Origin: Anaerolineae bacterium
Lineage (GTDB): Bacteria > Chloroflexota > Anaerolineae > Aggregatilineales > Phototrophicaceae
Assembly (NCBI GenBank): GCA_025454525.1
Contig: JALOOG010000027.1
Location: forward strand, 1 to 43,839
Reading direction: 5' to 3'
Length of the DNA: 43,839 nucleotides
The position numbers and the translations under genes were made by a program. Below the pieces are notes generated by a model, which worked only from the letters and a program-made list of their open reading frames with translations, had not been told where the DNA came from and did no database searches. Of the stretch, positions 15,952 through 22,513 are shown one piece after another (the first letter of the stretch is position 1; every line of letters starts with the position of its first letter).

Positions 15952-17051
15952 AATTGGCACTTGTGCATGATTGGCTGAATCAGATCGGCGGGGCAGAAGA
16001 TGTCCTCATGGAGCTGGTCAAGATGTACCCAGATAGCCCGATCTATACCAGTATTTACGCGCCGGAGTTGATGCCCACGATCTACCGTTCATGGGATATT
16101 CGCACCTTATGGATCGATCGGTTGCCTGCGATTCACCGTTATCATCAACCCTATTTGCCGTTTTATCCGTGGGCATGGAGCGGATTGGATCTGTCGGATT
16201 ACGGTGTGATCTTGAGTAACAAGAGCGGTTTTTGCCATGGGATACACGCTGGACCCGAGACGCTTCACATCTGTTATTGTCTTGCCCCGACGCGCTACGT
16301 ATGGCAATTTGAGAGTTATATCGCCCGTGAGGGGATCGGACGGGCCATTGAGATCGCTTTACGGCCGTTGATCGCGGCCTTGCGTCACTGGGATTATGAA
16401 GCGGCACAACGAGTCGATCATTTCATTGCGATCTCGAGCGAGATTCAAGCGCGCATTCAGCAATTTTATCACCGGGAGTCGGTGGTCATTTATCCGCCGG
16501 TGGAGACGGAACGATTCGCCACGGCGCGGGTACAACCGGAACAGGTGGAAGATTATTATTTGATCGTCTCGCGTTTGATCCCCTATAAACGGATTGATCT
16601 GGCGATTCAGGCGGCGAATCGATTGGGAGTCCGGTTGAAGATCGGTGGACGCGGGCGTGATCTCGACCGTCTTAAGGCGTTAGCGGGTGAAACCGTCGAA
16701 TTTTTAGGGTATGTGCCGGATGATCAATTGCCGTCGTTAATGGCGCGCTGTCGGGCATTTTTATTTCCGGGACTCGAAGATTTTGGGATCACGCCGGTAC
16801 AAGCGCAAGCGGCGGGCCGTCCGGTGATCGCTTTTGGCGGTGGAGGTGCTTTAGACACGGTGATCCCGGCGCAAACGGGCGAATTGTTCCAAGAATTGAC
16901 CGTAGACAGCTTAAGCGCTGTGATAGACGATTTTGATCCCACGCGGTATGATGTTGATCGGTTGCAGGCTCATGCTCGGCGTTTTGATGTCACGGTATTT
17001 CAATCGGCGTTAGCGCTGTTCATCACGCAAGCTTATCTAGCCAGAGCTTAG
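15948..17051 (+). CDS. Glycosyltransferase family 4
   Basis: 367-aa GT-B glycosyltransferase. N-terminal LALVHDWLNQIGGAEDVL, then donor-site YYLIVSRLIPYKRIDLAI and FLFPGLEDFGITPVQAQAAG, which carries the E-x7-E-type motif (EDFGITPVQ). The segment ICYCLAPTRYVWQFESYI is typical of a subgroup found in capsule and exopolysaccharide loci. It starts with TTG, which overlaps the rnhB stop (TTGA) with GGGTGGGA upstream, an unusual but well supported start. It is last in the seven-gene operon. No transmembrane segment is evident. Confidence 0.85.
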   Translation: MKLALVHDWLNQIGGAEDVLMELVKMYPDSPIYTSIYAPELMPTIYRSWDIRTLWIDRLPAIHRYHQPYLPFYPWAWSGLDLSDYGVILSNKSGFCHGIHAGPETLHICYCLAPTRYVWQFESYIAREGIGRAIEIALRPLIAALRHWDYEAAQRVDHFIAISSEIQARIQQFYHRESVVIYPPVETERFATARVQPEQVEDYYLIVSRLIPYKRIDLAIQAANRLGVRLKIGGRGRDLDRLKALAGETVEFLGYVPDDQLPSLMARCRAFLFPGLEDFGITPVQAQAAGRPVIAFGGGGALDTVIPAQTGELFQELTVDSLSAVIDDFDPTRYDVDRLQAHARRFDVTVFQSALALFITQAYLARA

Positions 17052-17061
17052 CGAATTCCAG

Positions 17062-17090
17062 TTGATGAAAACATTTTTAAATTTTATACT
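17062..17090 (+). promoter_or_regulatory. Sigma70-like promoter P1
   Basis: TTGATG, 17-nt spacer, TATACT. It would give a 5' leader of about 200 nt for the FHA gene. Confidence 0.5.
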
Positions 17091-17200
17091 ACTGCTAATC
17101 TGAGAATTGACTTTTGGAAGCACCGTTGCTGAAGTGATTAACTTCTTGTCCAAAGATTGACCGACTCGGAGTCAAGGATGTGACAAAATTTTTATGACAC

Positions 17201-17230
17201 TTGCCAATTGCAATTCCTAAAGGTTACACT
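17201..17230 (+). promoter_or_regulatory. Sigma70-like promoter P2
   Basis: TTGCCA, 18-nt spacer, TACACT, about 70 nt before the FHA start codon. Confidence 0.4.
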
Positions 17231-17301
17231 AGTTATCATATCATTCAATGTAAGCTGATGAGAGGAGACGGGCGATTTTTTTAAAGAAGATCGCTTAGCC
17301 G

Positions 17302-17796
17302 ATGATGTCTGATAATCAACCCCCAGAAACATTTGATCCCCACGCTCAACGCACTACAAACGACGTGCGTCGTGAAGCGGAAGAGGCTTTGAAACTATAC
17401 GCTGCGCTCCAAAAAAGCGACATCAACAAGAGCGAAAGTGGCGTTTTTGATTTAAGTATGGCCTTGCGAGTGGAAGTGCAAGGATCAGAAAGTCCCGTGG
17501 TGTTACTTCCTGTCAATGAATTGGTGTTAGGGCGCTTAGATCCAGCTTCAGGTGATATTCCGGGCTTTGATCTGTCCCCTTATGCCGCTTACCAGATGGG
17601 CATTAGCCGCCGTCATGCGGTGATTCGTCGGGAGATGGATCAATTGTTTTTAGTGGATTTAGGTAGCCGAAACGGGACGTTTTTAAATGGCAAACGCCTA
17701 AGTCCGCATGAGTCGTATAAACTGCATGACGGGGATGAGATACGTTTGGGCAAGATGTCGCTACGGTTGTTTTTCCGGCGCAAGAACGAAGGATAA
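17302..17796 (+). CDS. FHA domain protein
   Basis: 164-aa cytosolic protein with a C-terminal forkhead-associated domain (about residues 60-158), which binds phosphothreonine peptides. The key residues are present: the beta3-beta4 Gly-Arg (LVLGRLDP), Ser and His in GISRRHAVIRR, and Asn in GSRNGTFLNGK. The N-terminal 55 residues are charged and low in structure and may be a phosphorylated tail. It probably reads a Ser/Thr kinase signal, but no kinase lies in the window. The double ATG at 17302/17305 leaves the exact start open by one residue. A strong hairpin follows the stop. Confidence 0.85.
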   Translation: MMSDNQPPETFDPHAQRTTNDVRREAEEALKLYAALQKSDINKSESGVFDLSMALRVEVQGSESPVVLLPVNELVLGRLDPASGDIPGFDLSPYAAYQMGISRRHAVIRREMDQLFLVDLGSRNGTFLNGKRLSPHESYKLHDGDEIRLGKMSLRLFFRRKNEG

Positions 17797-17799
17797 ATC

Positions 17800-17820
17800 A
17801 AGGGGCGATGATCGCCCCTT
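17800..17820. terminator. Hairpin terminator after FHA gene
   Basis: AAGGGGCGAT and ATCGCCCCTT are perfect reverse complements around a single G. It lies between the convergent FHA and roadblock genes and probably serves both. Confidence 0.65.
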
Positions 17821-17828
17821 GTCTAAAA

Positions 17829-18233
17829 TTATCTTCCGCCGAGGATTTCGGCAACTTCTGCGGCGGCCTTTTTGGCAGCGAATAAGACATGCGCCATCCG
17901 TGCATCTTTGTCAACCAACACAGCCAATGAGGCACGCCCCGCCGGATACACCACCATCACCCCTTCTTCACCTTCCATCAGCAAGCGTTCGAGATCGCCT
18001 TGTGCCAAGCGCCCTAAGGTACGTTCTGCTAACCCAATTAAGGTAGCAGACATGGCGGCCACTTGGGGACTGCTAGTTGGATTTTCATGGGGGTTATCTT
18101 CATCACCGGGTGGAAATGAAGCCACCAATAAACCGTCAATATTGACGATCACGGTCGCTTTCACCCCATCCACCACGGTATGAAGGGTTTTCAACTTTTC
18201 CTCAAGCTCATCACTGCGGTATTTCTGAGCCAT
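17829..18233 (-). CDS. Roadblock/LC7 domain protein
   Basis: 134-aa protein of the roadblock/LC7 (MglB-like) family, small dimeric proteins that regulate Ras-like GTPases. The pattern VVDGVKATVIVNIDGLLVAS, then a MSATLIGLAERTLGRLAQGD helix and a GVMVVYPAGRASLAVLVDKD strand pair fits well. The ATG at 18233 is chosen because AAAGGTAG lies just upstream; the longer frame to 18326 lacks such a signal and adds residues outside the domain. No GTPase partner (MglA-like) is in the window. Signalling or polarity is the general family role. Confidence 0.8.
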   Translation of the reverse strand: MAQKYRSDELEEKLKTLHTVVDGVKATVIVNIDGLLVASFPPGDEDNPHENPTSSPQVAAMSATLIGLAERTLGRLAQGDLERLLMEGEEGVMVVYPAGRASLAVLVDKDARMAHVLFAAKKAAAEVAEILGGR

Positions 18234-18328
18234 ACCACTACCTTTGTAAACCGCGCTTTGTCTGGAGATGGAATAATAATGCCTTTGGAAGTATAGCCTA
18301 ACCTTCGCCTCAGGCCAAAACTTCACCT

Positions 18329-18337
18329 ATCATAGCA
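18329..18337 (-). promoter_or_regulatory. Extended -10 promoter of roadblock gene
   Basis: On the minus strand TGCTATGAT (TGn plus TATGAT), about 95 nt upstream of the roadblock ATG, in the gap after trmD. Confidence 0.4.
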
Positions 18338-18348
18338 CGTTTTATCTT

Positions 18349-19092
18349 TTAACGGGATAGAGATCCTTCATCTAATGCGATTTTAGCCAATAAGTACCGC
18401 TCATCTTCAGATAATACAGCCTTAAATAACAATTCGGGACGGTTACGCCATGTTCGGCGGATGGCTTGTTCGCGCCGCCAAGTTTCGATCTCCGCATGAT
18501 GTCCGCGTTGTAGTACCTCTGGTACTTCGAGTCCGCGAAAATTTTGGGGACGGGTGTAATGTGGGCCTTCTAACAACCCGTCGGCGTGGCTATCGCGTTC
18601 ATGCGCGCCTTCTGCACCCAAGACTCCGGGGAGTTGACGGGTGACGGCATCGATCACCACCATGGCCGCTAATTCACCGCCTGTCAAGACATAATCGCCG
18701 ATGCTGATCATATCCGTGATCAGCAAATCGACCGCACGCTCATCAATGCCTTCATAATGTCCGCACAAGAAGATCAAGCGGGGATGTTGTGCCAATTCCG
18801 CAGCGATCGCATGAGAGAACAAACGCCCCTGTGGTGATAGATAGATCACAGGGGTTTGATCGGTGTCTTTTACGGCTTCAATCGCGTTAGCGATCACATC
18901 AACTTTCATCAACATCCCACCGCCGCCGCCATAAGGGGTATCATCCACCGCCCGATGTTTATCGGTGGAATGATCGCGGATATTGTGCAGATGAAGGTCT
19001 AAGAGGCCCCGATCCCGCGCTTTCCACATCATACTAGTGGTCATCGGGCCTTCAAACGCTTCGGGAAATAGGGTTAGGACATCGACTCGCAT
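18349..19092 (-). CDS. trmD: tRNA (guanine37-N1)-methyltransferase
   Basis: 247-aa SPOUT-class methyltransferase that makes m1G37 next to the anticodon and prevents frameshifting. Hallmarks: [17 protein letters not shown] start, [27 protein letters not shown]-type motif ([15 protein letters not shown]), and the knot strand [17 protein letters not shown]. Length and motifs are typical. It lies directly downstream of the ArsR-type regulator (6-nt gap) and not in the common rpsP-rimM-trmD-rplS operon, which is notable for a core gene. Confidence 0.95.
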   Translation of the reverse strand: MRVDVLTLFPEAFEGPMTTSMMWKARDRGLLDLHLHNIRDHSTDKHRAVDDTPYGGGGGMLMKVDVIANAIEAVKDTDQTPVIYLSPQGRLFSHAIAAELAQHPRLIFLCGHYEGIDERAVDLLITDMISIGDYVLTGGELAAMVVIDAVTRQLPGVLGAEGAHERDSHADGLLEGPHYTRPQNFRGLEVPEVLQRGHHAEIETWRREQAIRRTWRNRPELLFKAVLSEDERYLLAKIALDEGSLSR

Positions 19093-19098
19093 TGCGGC

Positions 19099-20175
19099 TT
19101 ACCCTTTGCGACTTAAAAACATGCGGAGTTCCAAGATCGTCTCTTCGATACGACCATAATTTAGGCTATAGCATTTTGATACCTCTCGGCGGCGTTCAAT
19201 CAGATAACCGGAAGCGGTCAATTGTCGCAAATGTCGAGAGGCGCTTGATTGGCTTAGCTCTAAGAGGTTGATGATGTCTTGGGCGCATAATTCAGCATGT
19301 TGGGTGAGCAGCTCTAAGATGCTCAAACGAGTGCTATCGGCTAACGCATTTAACTGAACCAACAGATCAGAGCGCGTTAAGTTGGGAGAAATGCCTTGAA
19401 TGCCTTCTGGTGTGCGTGCGCCAAAAAATACAAAGATCTTGGGGATGCGCCCATAACGCGAAATATAGGGGCCGATGTGCGCGGACGGGATAAACACCAC
19501 CTCACCAATTTTATCGCTATCTGACCAATACCCGCTTAGATCGCGTCCGGTAATGGCGCGCACCGCTTCTAACACCGTGAGATCGTTGTAGTCGAATTGT
19601 TGAAAGACCGTGAGCGACTCTTCTAATAACGGTAAGACCTCTTGCCATTCCGCTTGAAGCGCGTGTGTCCACATCCAACGTAGATGTTCGATCAACATAG
19701 CCTTAAGTCCCGTTGGATCTTGTAACCAGCGGTGGACTTCCAGATATAAATCGGCCTTAAATTCTTCTTTGTCCTCGTCAAAAAAGGCCTTCATCACCGC
19801 TAAATAGGCTTGCGGATCGCGCAATAAAATCTCCGCGATTGGTGCATCAGGACGCTCTTGATAAATTGCGTTCAAATACCGTTCACGCAATTGAAGCGGA
19901 TCTTGTGCCTCTAAATCGTCAAGGTAATGTTCAAACGTTAAGGGCGTGGTGGAATTAGTGGGTTCAAGCAAGTTATAGAACGCACCAGCAAGTCGATTTT
20001 TTTGACGGCGATCAGCGGTTAGGGCTTCGGCGGTTTCATAGATCCATTCCCCTAAACCGGAGCGCGTGGTTGTGACATTCAGCAAGAATAGACTATTGAG
20101 GAGATTACGGACGGGTTCTAAGGCAATGCTGACCTTGATAGTTGTTGGCGCTAAGATTAAATCTTGTTTTGGCAT
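19099..20175 (-). CDS. ArsR-type winged-helix regulator with large N-terminal domain
   Basis: 358-aa protein with a C-terminal ArsR-type DNA-binding domain (about residues 275-345). Its segments are LNALADSTRLSILELLTQHA, then the recognition region LLELSQSSASRHLRQLTASG and wing YLIERRREVSKCYSLN. Typical ArsR repressors are about 100 aa; here some 265 residues precede the helix-turn-helix. The N-terminal part is mixed alpha/beta and contains no metal-binding Cys cluster of the ArsR/CadC type, so it may sense a different signal. Such long forms occur in some bacterial groups but the function is unknown. Transcribed with trmD. Confidence 0.8.
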   Translation of the reverse strand: MPKQDLILAPTTIKVSIALEPVRNLLNSLFLLNVTTTRSGLGEWIYETAEALTADRRQKNRLAGAFYNLLEPTNSTTPLTFEHYLDDLEAQDPLQLRERYLNAIYQERPDAPIAEILLRDPQAYLAVMKAFFDEDKEEFKADLYLEVHRWLQDPTGLKAMLIEHLRWMWTHALQAEWQEVLPLLEESLTVFQQFDYNDLTVLEAVRAITGRDLSGYWSDSDKIGEVVFIPSAHIGPYISRYGRIPKIFVFFGARTPEGIQGISPNLTRSDLLVQLNALADSTRLSILELLTQHAELCAQDIINLLELSQSSASRHLRQLTASGYLIERRREVSKCYSLNYGRIEETILELRMFLSRKG

Positions 20176-20244
20176 GGTGGCTCATCTCAAATTACCCACT
20201 TAAATCGATAATGAGACTAGCATGAAAACGCTTAAAATGCCAAT

Positions 20245-20280
20245 AAAAAAACAACGCCATCCTTTTCGAGAATGGCGTTG
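20245..20280 (-). terminator. Rho-independent terminator
   Basis: On the minus strand CAACGCCAT and ATGGCGTTG form a 9-bp stem followed by seven T residues (20251-20245), after the gene ending at 20308. This is the best canonical terminator in the window. Confidence 0.85.
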
Positions 20281-20307
20281 CTTCACAAAACAGAGGGACG
20301 ATCGAAC

Positions 20308-20754
20308 TTAAATCGCATACCGCTCACTTTTCGTCTCGAACGATGCCAGTGCGGTCTGGCGAGCCGCCGGATGTAACCGTTCGGCGATGCTGACCTGCAA
20401 GCAATACACAGCGTAAGACCAATTGGTCTCTTGGGTTTCCGCTTCAAAATAGGCACAAGTTGCGATCAATTGGCTAACTTCGTGCATGATCTCGGAGGTG
20501 ATGCTGAGATCGATCGCGTCTTGGCGTTGCCACCATTGATTGCGTTTTTCATTAACATTTTCGATCGCTTGTGGCTCAAGTCCTTGAGCGATCTCGACTT
20601 GTTTGTTAAAGATCTGATTGTACAACGCCCATGCTTCGGGCGAACTGCCGGGTTTGAGGCTATAGTAGCGGCCATATTTGGCTTGAAACGACGCGCACAG
20701 ACGAGTCAATTCAGCGACTTTGGCTGCGATTTCACAGGCCAATTGTGAGTTCAT
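20308..20754 (-). CDS. Hypothetical protein with internal duplication
   Basis: 148-aa soluble helical protein of unknown function. It holds two related halves: EIAAKVAELTRLCASFQAK near residues 8-26 and SEIMHEVSQLIATCAYFEAE in the second half. Both contain E-I-x3-V-x2-L-x3-CA-x-F-x-A, and each is followed by a helix with IAQGLEPQA or IAERLHPAA. The conserved CA-x-F position suggests the duplication is real. The start at 20754 has an AAAGAAAGGA ribosome-binding site; a longer frame to 20799 is less supported. It has its own promoter and a strong terminator, so it is monocistronic. Confidence 0.65.
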   Translation of the reverse strand: MNSQLACEIAAKVAELTRLCASFQAKYGRYYSLKPGSSPEAWALYNQIFNKQVEIAQGLEPQAIENVNEKRNQWWQRQDAIDLSITSEIMHEVSQLIATCAYFEAETQETNWSYAVYCLQVSIAERLHPAARQTALASFETKSERYAI

Positions 20755-20804
20755 GGTTATTCCTTTCTTTAAGAAATTGGGATCGGATTTAAAATACATT
20801 TAAC

Positions 20805-20832
20805 ATCTTACATCCCATTTCAGAATTGTCAA
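20805..20832 (-). promoter_or_regulatory. Sigma70-like promoter
   Basis: On the minus strand TTGACA (perfect -35), 16-nt spacer, TAAGAT, about 50 nt upstream of the duplicated-domain hypothetical gene. Confidence 0.55.
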
Positions 20833-20990
20833 TAGATCAATCATGAGAGGTTAGTTATTTAAACTGTAATAAAAAGGCATGTAGATTTGAGTTTTTTGAA
20901 AAGTACCGATAAATTGCCGTTATCAGCAATAATCAATCCATCACGCTTGCAAAAATTGCATAAAAGTTACATCAGAATTTGCACTCTCCA

Positions 20991-21020
20991 TTGAGATCTG
21001 CTAACAGTGTGGTGTATGAT
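20991..21020 (+). promoter_or_regulatory. Sigma70-like promoter of FmdB-like gene
   Basis: TTGAGA, 18-nt spacer, TATGAT, 46 nt before the ATG at 21067. It makes an in-frame start at 21007 unlikely because that start would precede the transcript. Confidence 0.5.
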
Positions 21021-21066
21021 GTTAAACGTCGCGATGTTCTATAGTGTGGAGTCTTTGAGGAATTAT

Positions 21067-21405
21067 ATGCCGGTTTATACCTATCGCCGTGAAGACGGGA
21101 CTACCTTTGATATTCGTCAGTCGTTTCAAGATCAAACGTTAGCCACCTGTCCCACCACCGGACAAAAGGTGACGCGGGTGGTTCAAAATGCTGGAGTGAT
21201 CTTCAAGGGATCCGGCTTTTATGTCAATGACAGCAAAAGCGCCTCTAAACAGAGTTTGAATAGTGGCAACGGGAGCAAAGATACCGCGACCGAGTCCACT
21301 AAAGACACCAGTGCGCCTAGCAGTGAATCAACACCTGCGCCGGCCCCTGCTAAAGAGACGACTCCTGCTCCCACTGCTTCTCCCGCTTCTAATGCCGCCG
21401 TGTGA
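21067..21405 (+). CDS. FmdB-like protein with degenerate zinc ribbon
   Basis: 112-aa protein of the FmdB regulatory family by its N-terminal outline MPVYTYRREDGTTFDIRQSF and the conserved GVIFKGSGFYVND block. Family members usually have two C-x-x-C pairs forming a zinc ribbon; here the first pair is replaced by YRREDGT and the second keeps only one Cys (TCPTTGQ), so zinc binding should be lost. The C-terminal 50 residues are a Ser/Pro/Ala/Thr-rich unstructured tail. The start at 21067 has GAGGAATT just upstream. Original family function (formamidase-linked regulation) is itself weakly established. Confidence 0.75.
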   Translation: MPVYTYRREDGTTFDIRQSFQDQTLATCPTTGQKVTRVVQNAGVIFKGSGFYVNDSKSASKQSLNSGNGSKDTATESTKDTSAPSSESTPAPAPAKETTPAPTASPASNAAV

Positions 21406-21436
21406 TCAGCGGATCGGCAATCAACAACACAAACAA

Positions 21437-21463
21437 AAACACGCCCAACGATCGGGCGTGTTT
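21437..21463. terminator. Bidirectional hairpin terminator
   Basis: AAACACGCCC and GGGCGTGTTT form a 10-bp stem between the convergent FmdB-like gene and the gene ending at 21467. A/T-rich on both sides, so useful in both directions. Confidence 0.7.
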
Positions 21464-21466
21464 CGT

Positions 21467-21775
21467 TTAAATCTGAAATTCACCCGAAGCGCGCACAACT
21501 TTTTGGGTGTAATTTTCGACAAACTCCATCAATTTTTCTTGGAGTCGTTGCCATTCGGGGCTTTTTAAGATCCGTTGCATGGTTGGGAGATCTTCAGCTA
21601 ACGCCTCGGCCATAATTTGCGGCATCGGGCGATGACTATAGGCGGTGTACCATGCGCCACTCGGTTCGATCCCTAAGCGTGAGATTCCGGGGGCCCACTC
21701 CCGGATCACAAACTCAAAATAATCTTGATCACGACCGGGTTTAATGTCCCAGTGCATCAACAATTTAACACTCAT
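21467..21775 (-). CDS. Small hypothetical protein, dimeric alpha-beta-barrel-like
   Basis: 102-aa soluble protein. The outline LLMHWDIKPGRDQDYFEFVI with a late LPTMQRILKSPEWQRLQEKL helix resembles ferredoxin-fold dimeric alpha-beta-barrel proteins (NIPSNAP or monooxygenase-like), but this is a shape-based guess. No catalytic residues can be named. It is 5 nt downstream of the MBL-fold gene and likely in the same transcript. Confidence 0.55.
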   Translation of the reverse strand: MSVKLLMHWDIKPGRDQDYFEFVIREWAPGISRLGIEPSGAWYTAYSHRPMPQIMAEALAEDLPTMQRILKSPEWQRLQEKLMEFVENYTQKVVRASGEFQI

Positions 21776-21780
21776 GAGAT

Positions 21781-22434
21781 TTACTCCTGTTTCACTTGCG
21801 GGCGTAACATGATCACTTCCGGCTGTTCCGGGAGCGTAGCCGTGCTGATCTTTAATATATCATCTTCTTGCACTTTACTCACGCCCATTTCTTTCAAAAA
21901 CTTCTCTACTGGGTCGAGTTCTACCCGCAATCCCGGGAGTGCGTAGTGCATCGGCACAATGTAATTCGGTTCGATCAACGCGATCACTTCTGCGGCCATG
22001 GCTGCCCGTAAGCTATTACCGCCGCCCACAGGTACTAACGCCACGTTGACCTGTCCGACTTGACTGATCGCCTCAATGGTGGATTGATCTGGCACATACG
22101 CTAGATCACCTAAATGTAACACGTTCAAATTGCCATACTGGATCAAATAGGCTACATTGTCGTGCATCGACTCTTGATCTACATAGTGCATAGCGATCCC
22201 ATAGATAAAAACGTTGTTGATCTCGTATTCCCCCGCTCCCGTTAACACATAAGAATAACCTTTTACGGCCTCAAGGTAATTGTGACCGGGGCGCTGATGA
22301 CTCACGGTGACAATATCCCCCTTGAGTCGCAATGGGGGTAAACCAATCGCTTCGGAATAAGGATCTGTGATCACCGTCGCTTGTCCGCGTTCCGTGATGC
22401 GGAAGCAACTATGACCGTACCAAGTGATGTCCAA
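21781..22434 (-). CDS. MBL-fold protein with altered metal motif
   Basis: 217-aa metallo-beta-lactamase-fold protein of the UlaG/UPF0173-like type. It begins MDITWYGHSCFRI (first His kept), but the HxHxDH signature that normally binds zinc reads SHQRPGHN, so the second His and the Asp are missing. Later elements remain: GAGEYEINNV, LHLGDLAYVP with its Asp, and VPMHYALPG with its His. Hydrolase activity with two zincs is therefore doubtful; a one-metal or non-catalytic role is possible. It lies after the SH3b lipoprotein gene, separated by a terminator. Confidence 0.75.
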   Translation of the reverse strand: MDITWYGHSCFRITERGQATVITDPYSEAIGLPPLRLKGDIVTVSHQRPGHNYLEAVKGYSYVLTGAGEYEINNVFIYGIAMHYVDQESMHDNVAYLIQYGNLNVLHLGDLAYVPDQSTIEAISQVGQVNVALVPVGGGNSLRAAMAAEVIALIEPNYIVPMHYALPGLRVELDPVEKFLKEMGVSKVQEDDILKISTATLPEQPEVIMLRPQVKQE

Positions 22435-22464
22435 GTGTCACGTCCTCGTTAGTGGTTAGACAAA

Positions 22465-22482
22465 GGCGCGGAGGCCCGCGCC
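22465..22482 (-). terminator. Hairpin terminator after SH3b lipoprotein gene
   Basis: GGCGCGG and CCGCGCC form a 7-bp G/C stem with a 4-nt loop; on the minus strand it is followed by TTTGTCT. It lies downstream of the gene ending at 22514. Confidence 0.6.
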
Positions 22483-22513
22483 CGTTTATTTTAGCACAAA
22501 ATAGCGATTGACT

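Larger units (their letters stand above)
17052..17301. other. Intergenic region with tandem promoters upstream of FHA gene
   Basis: A 250-bp A/T-rich gap with two sigma70-like promoters about 140 nt apart and two small possible hairpins (GAAGT/ACTTC near 17139-17153 and GACTC-GGA-GTC near 17163). No peptide gene or structured RNA family was recognised. Confidence 0.5.
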
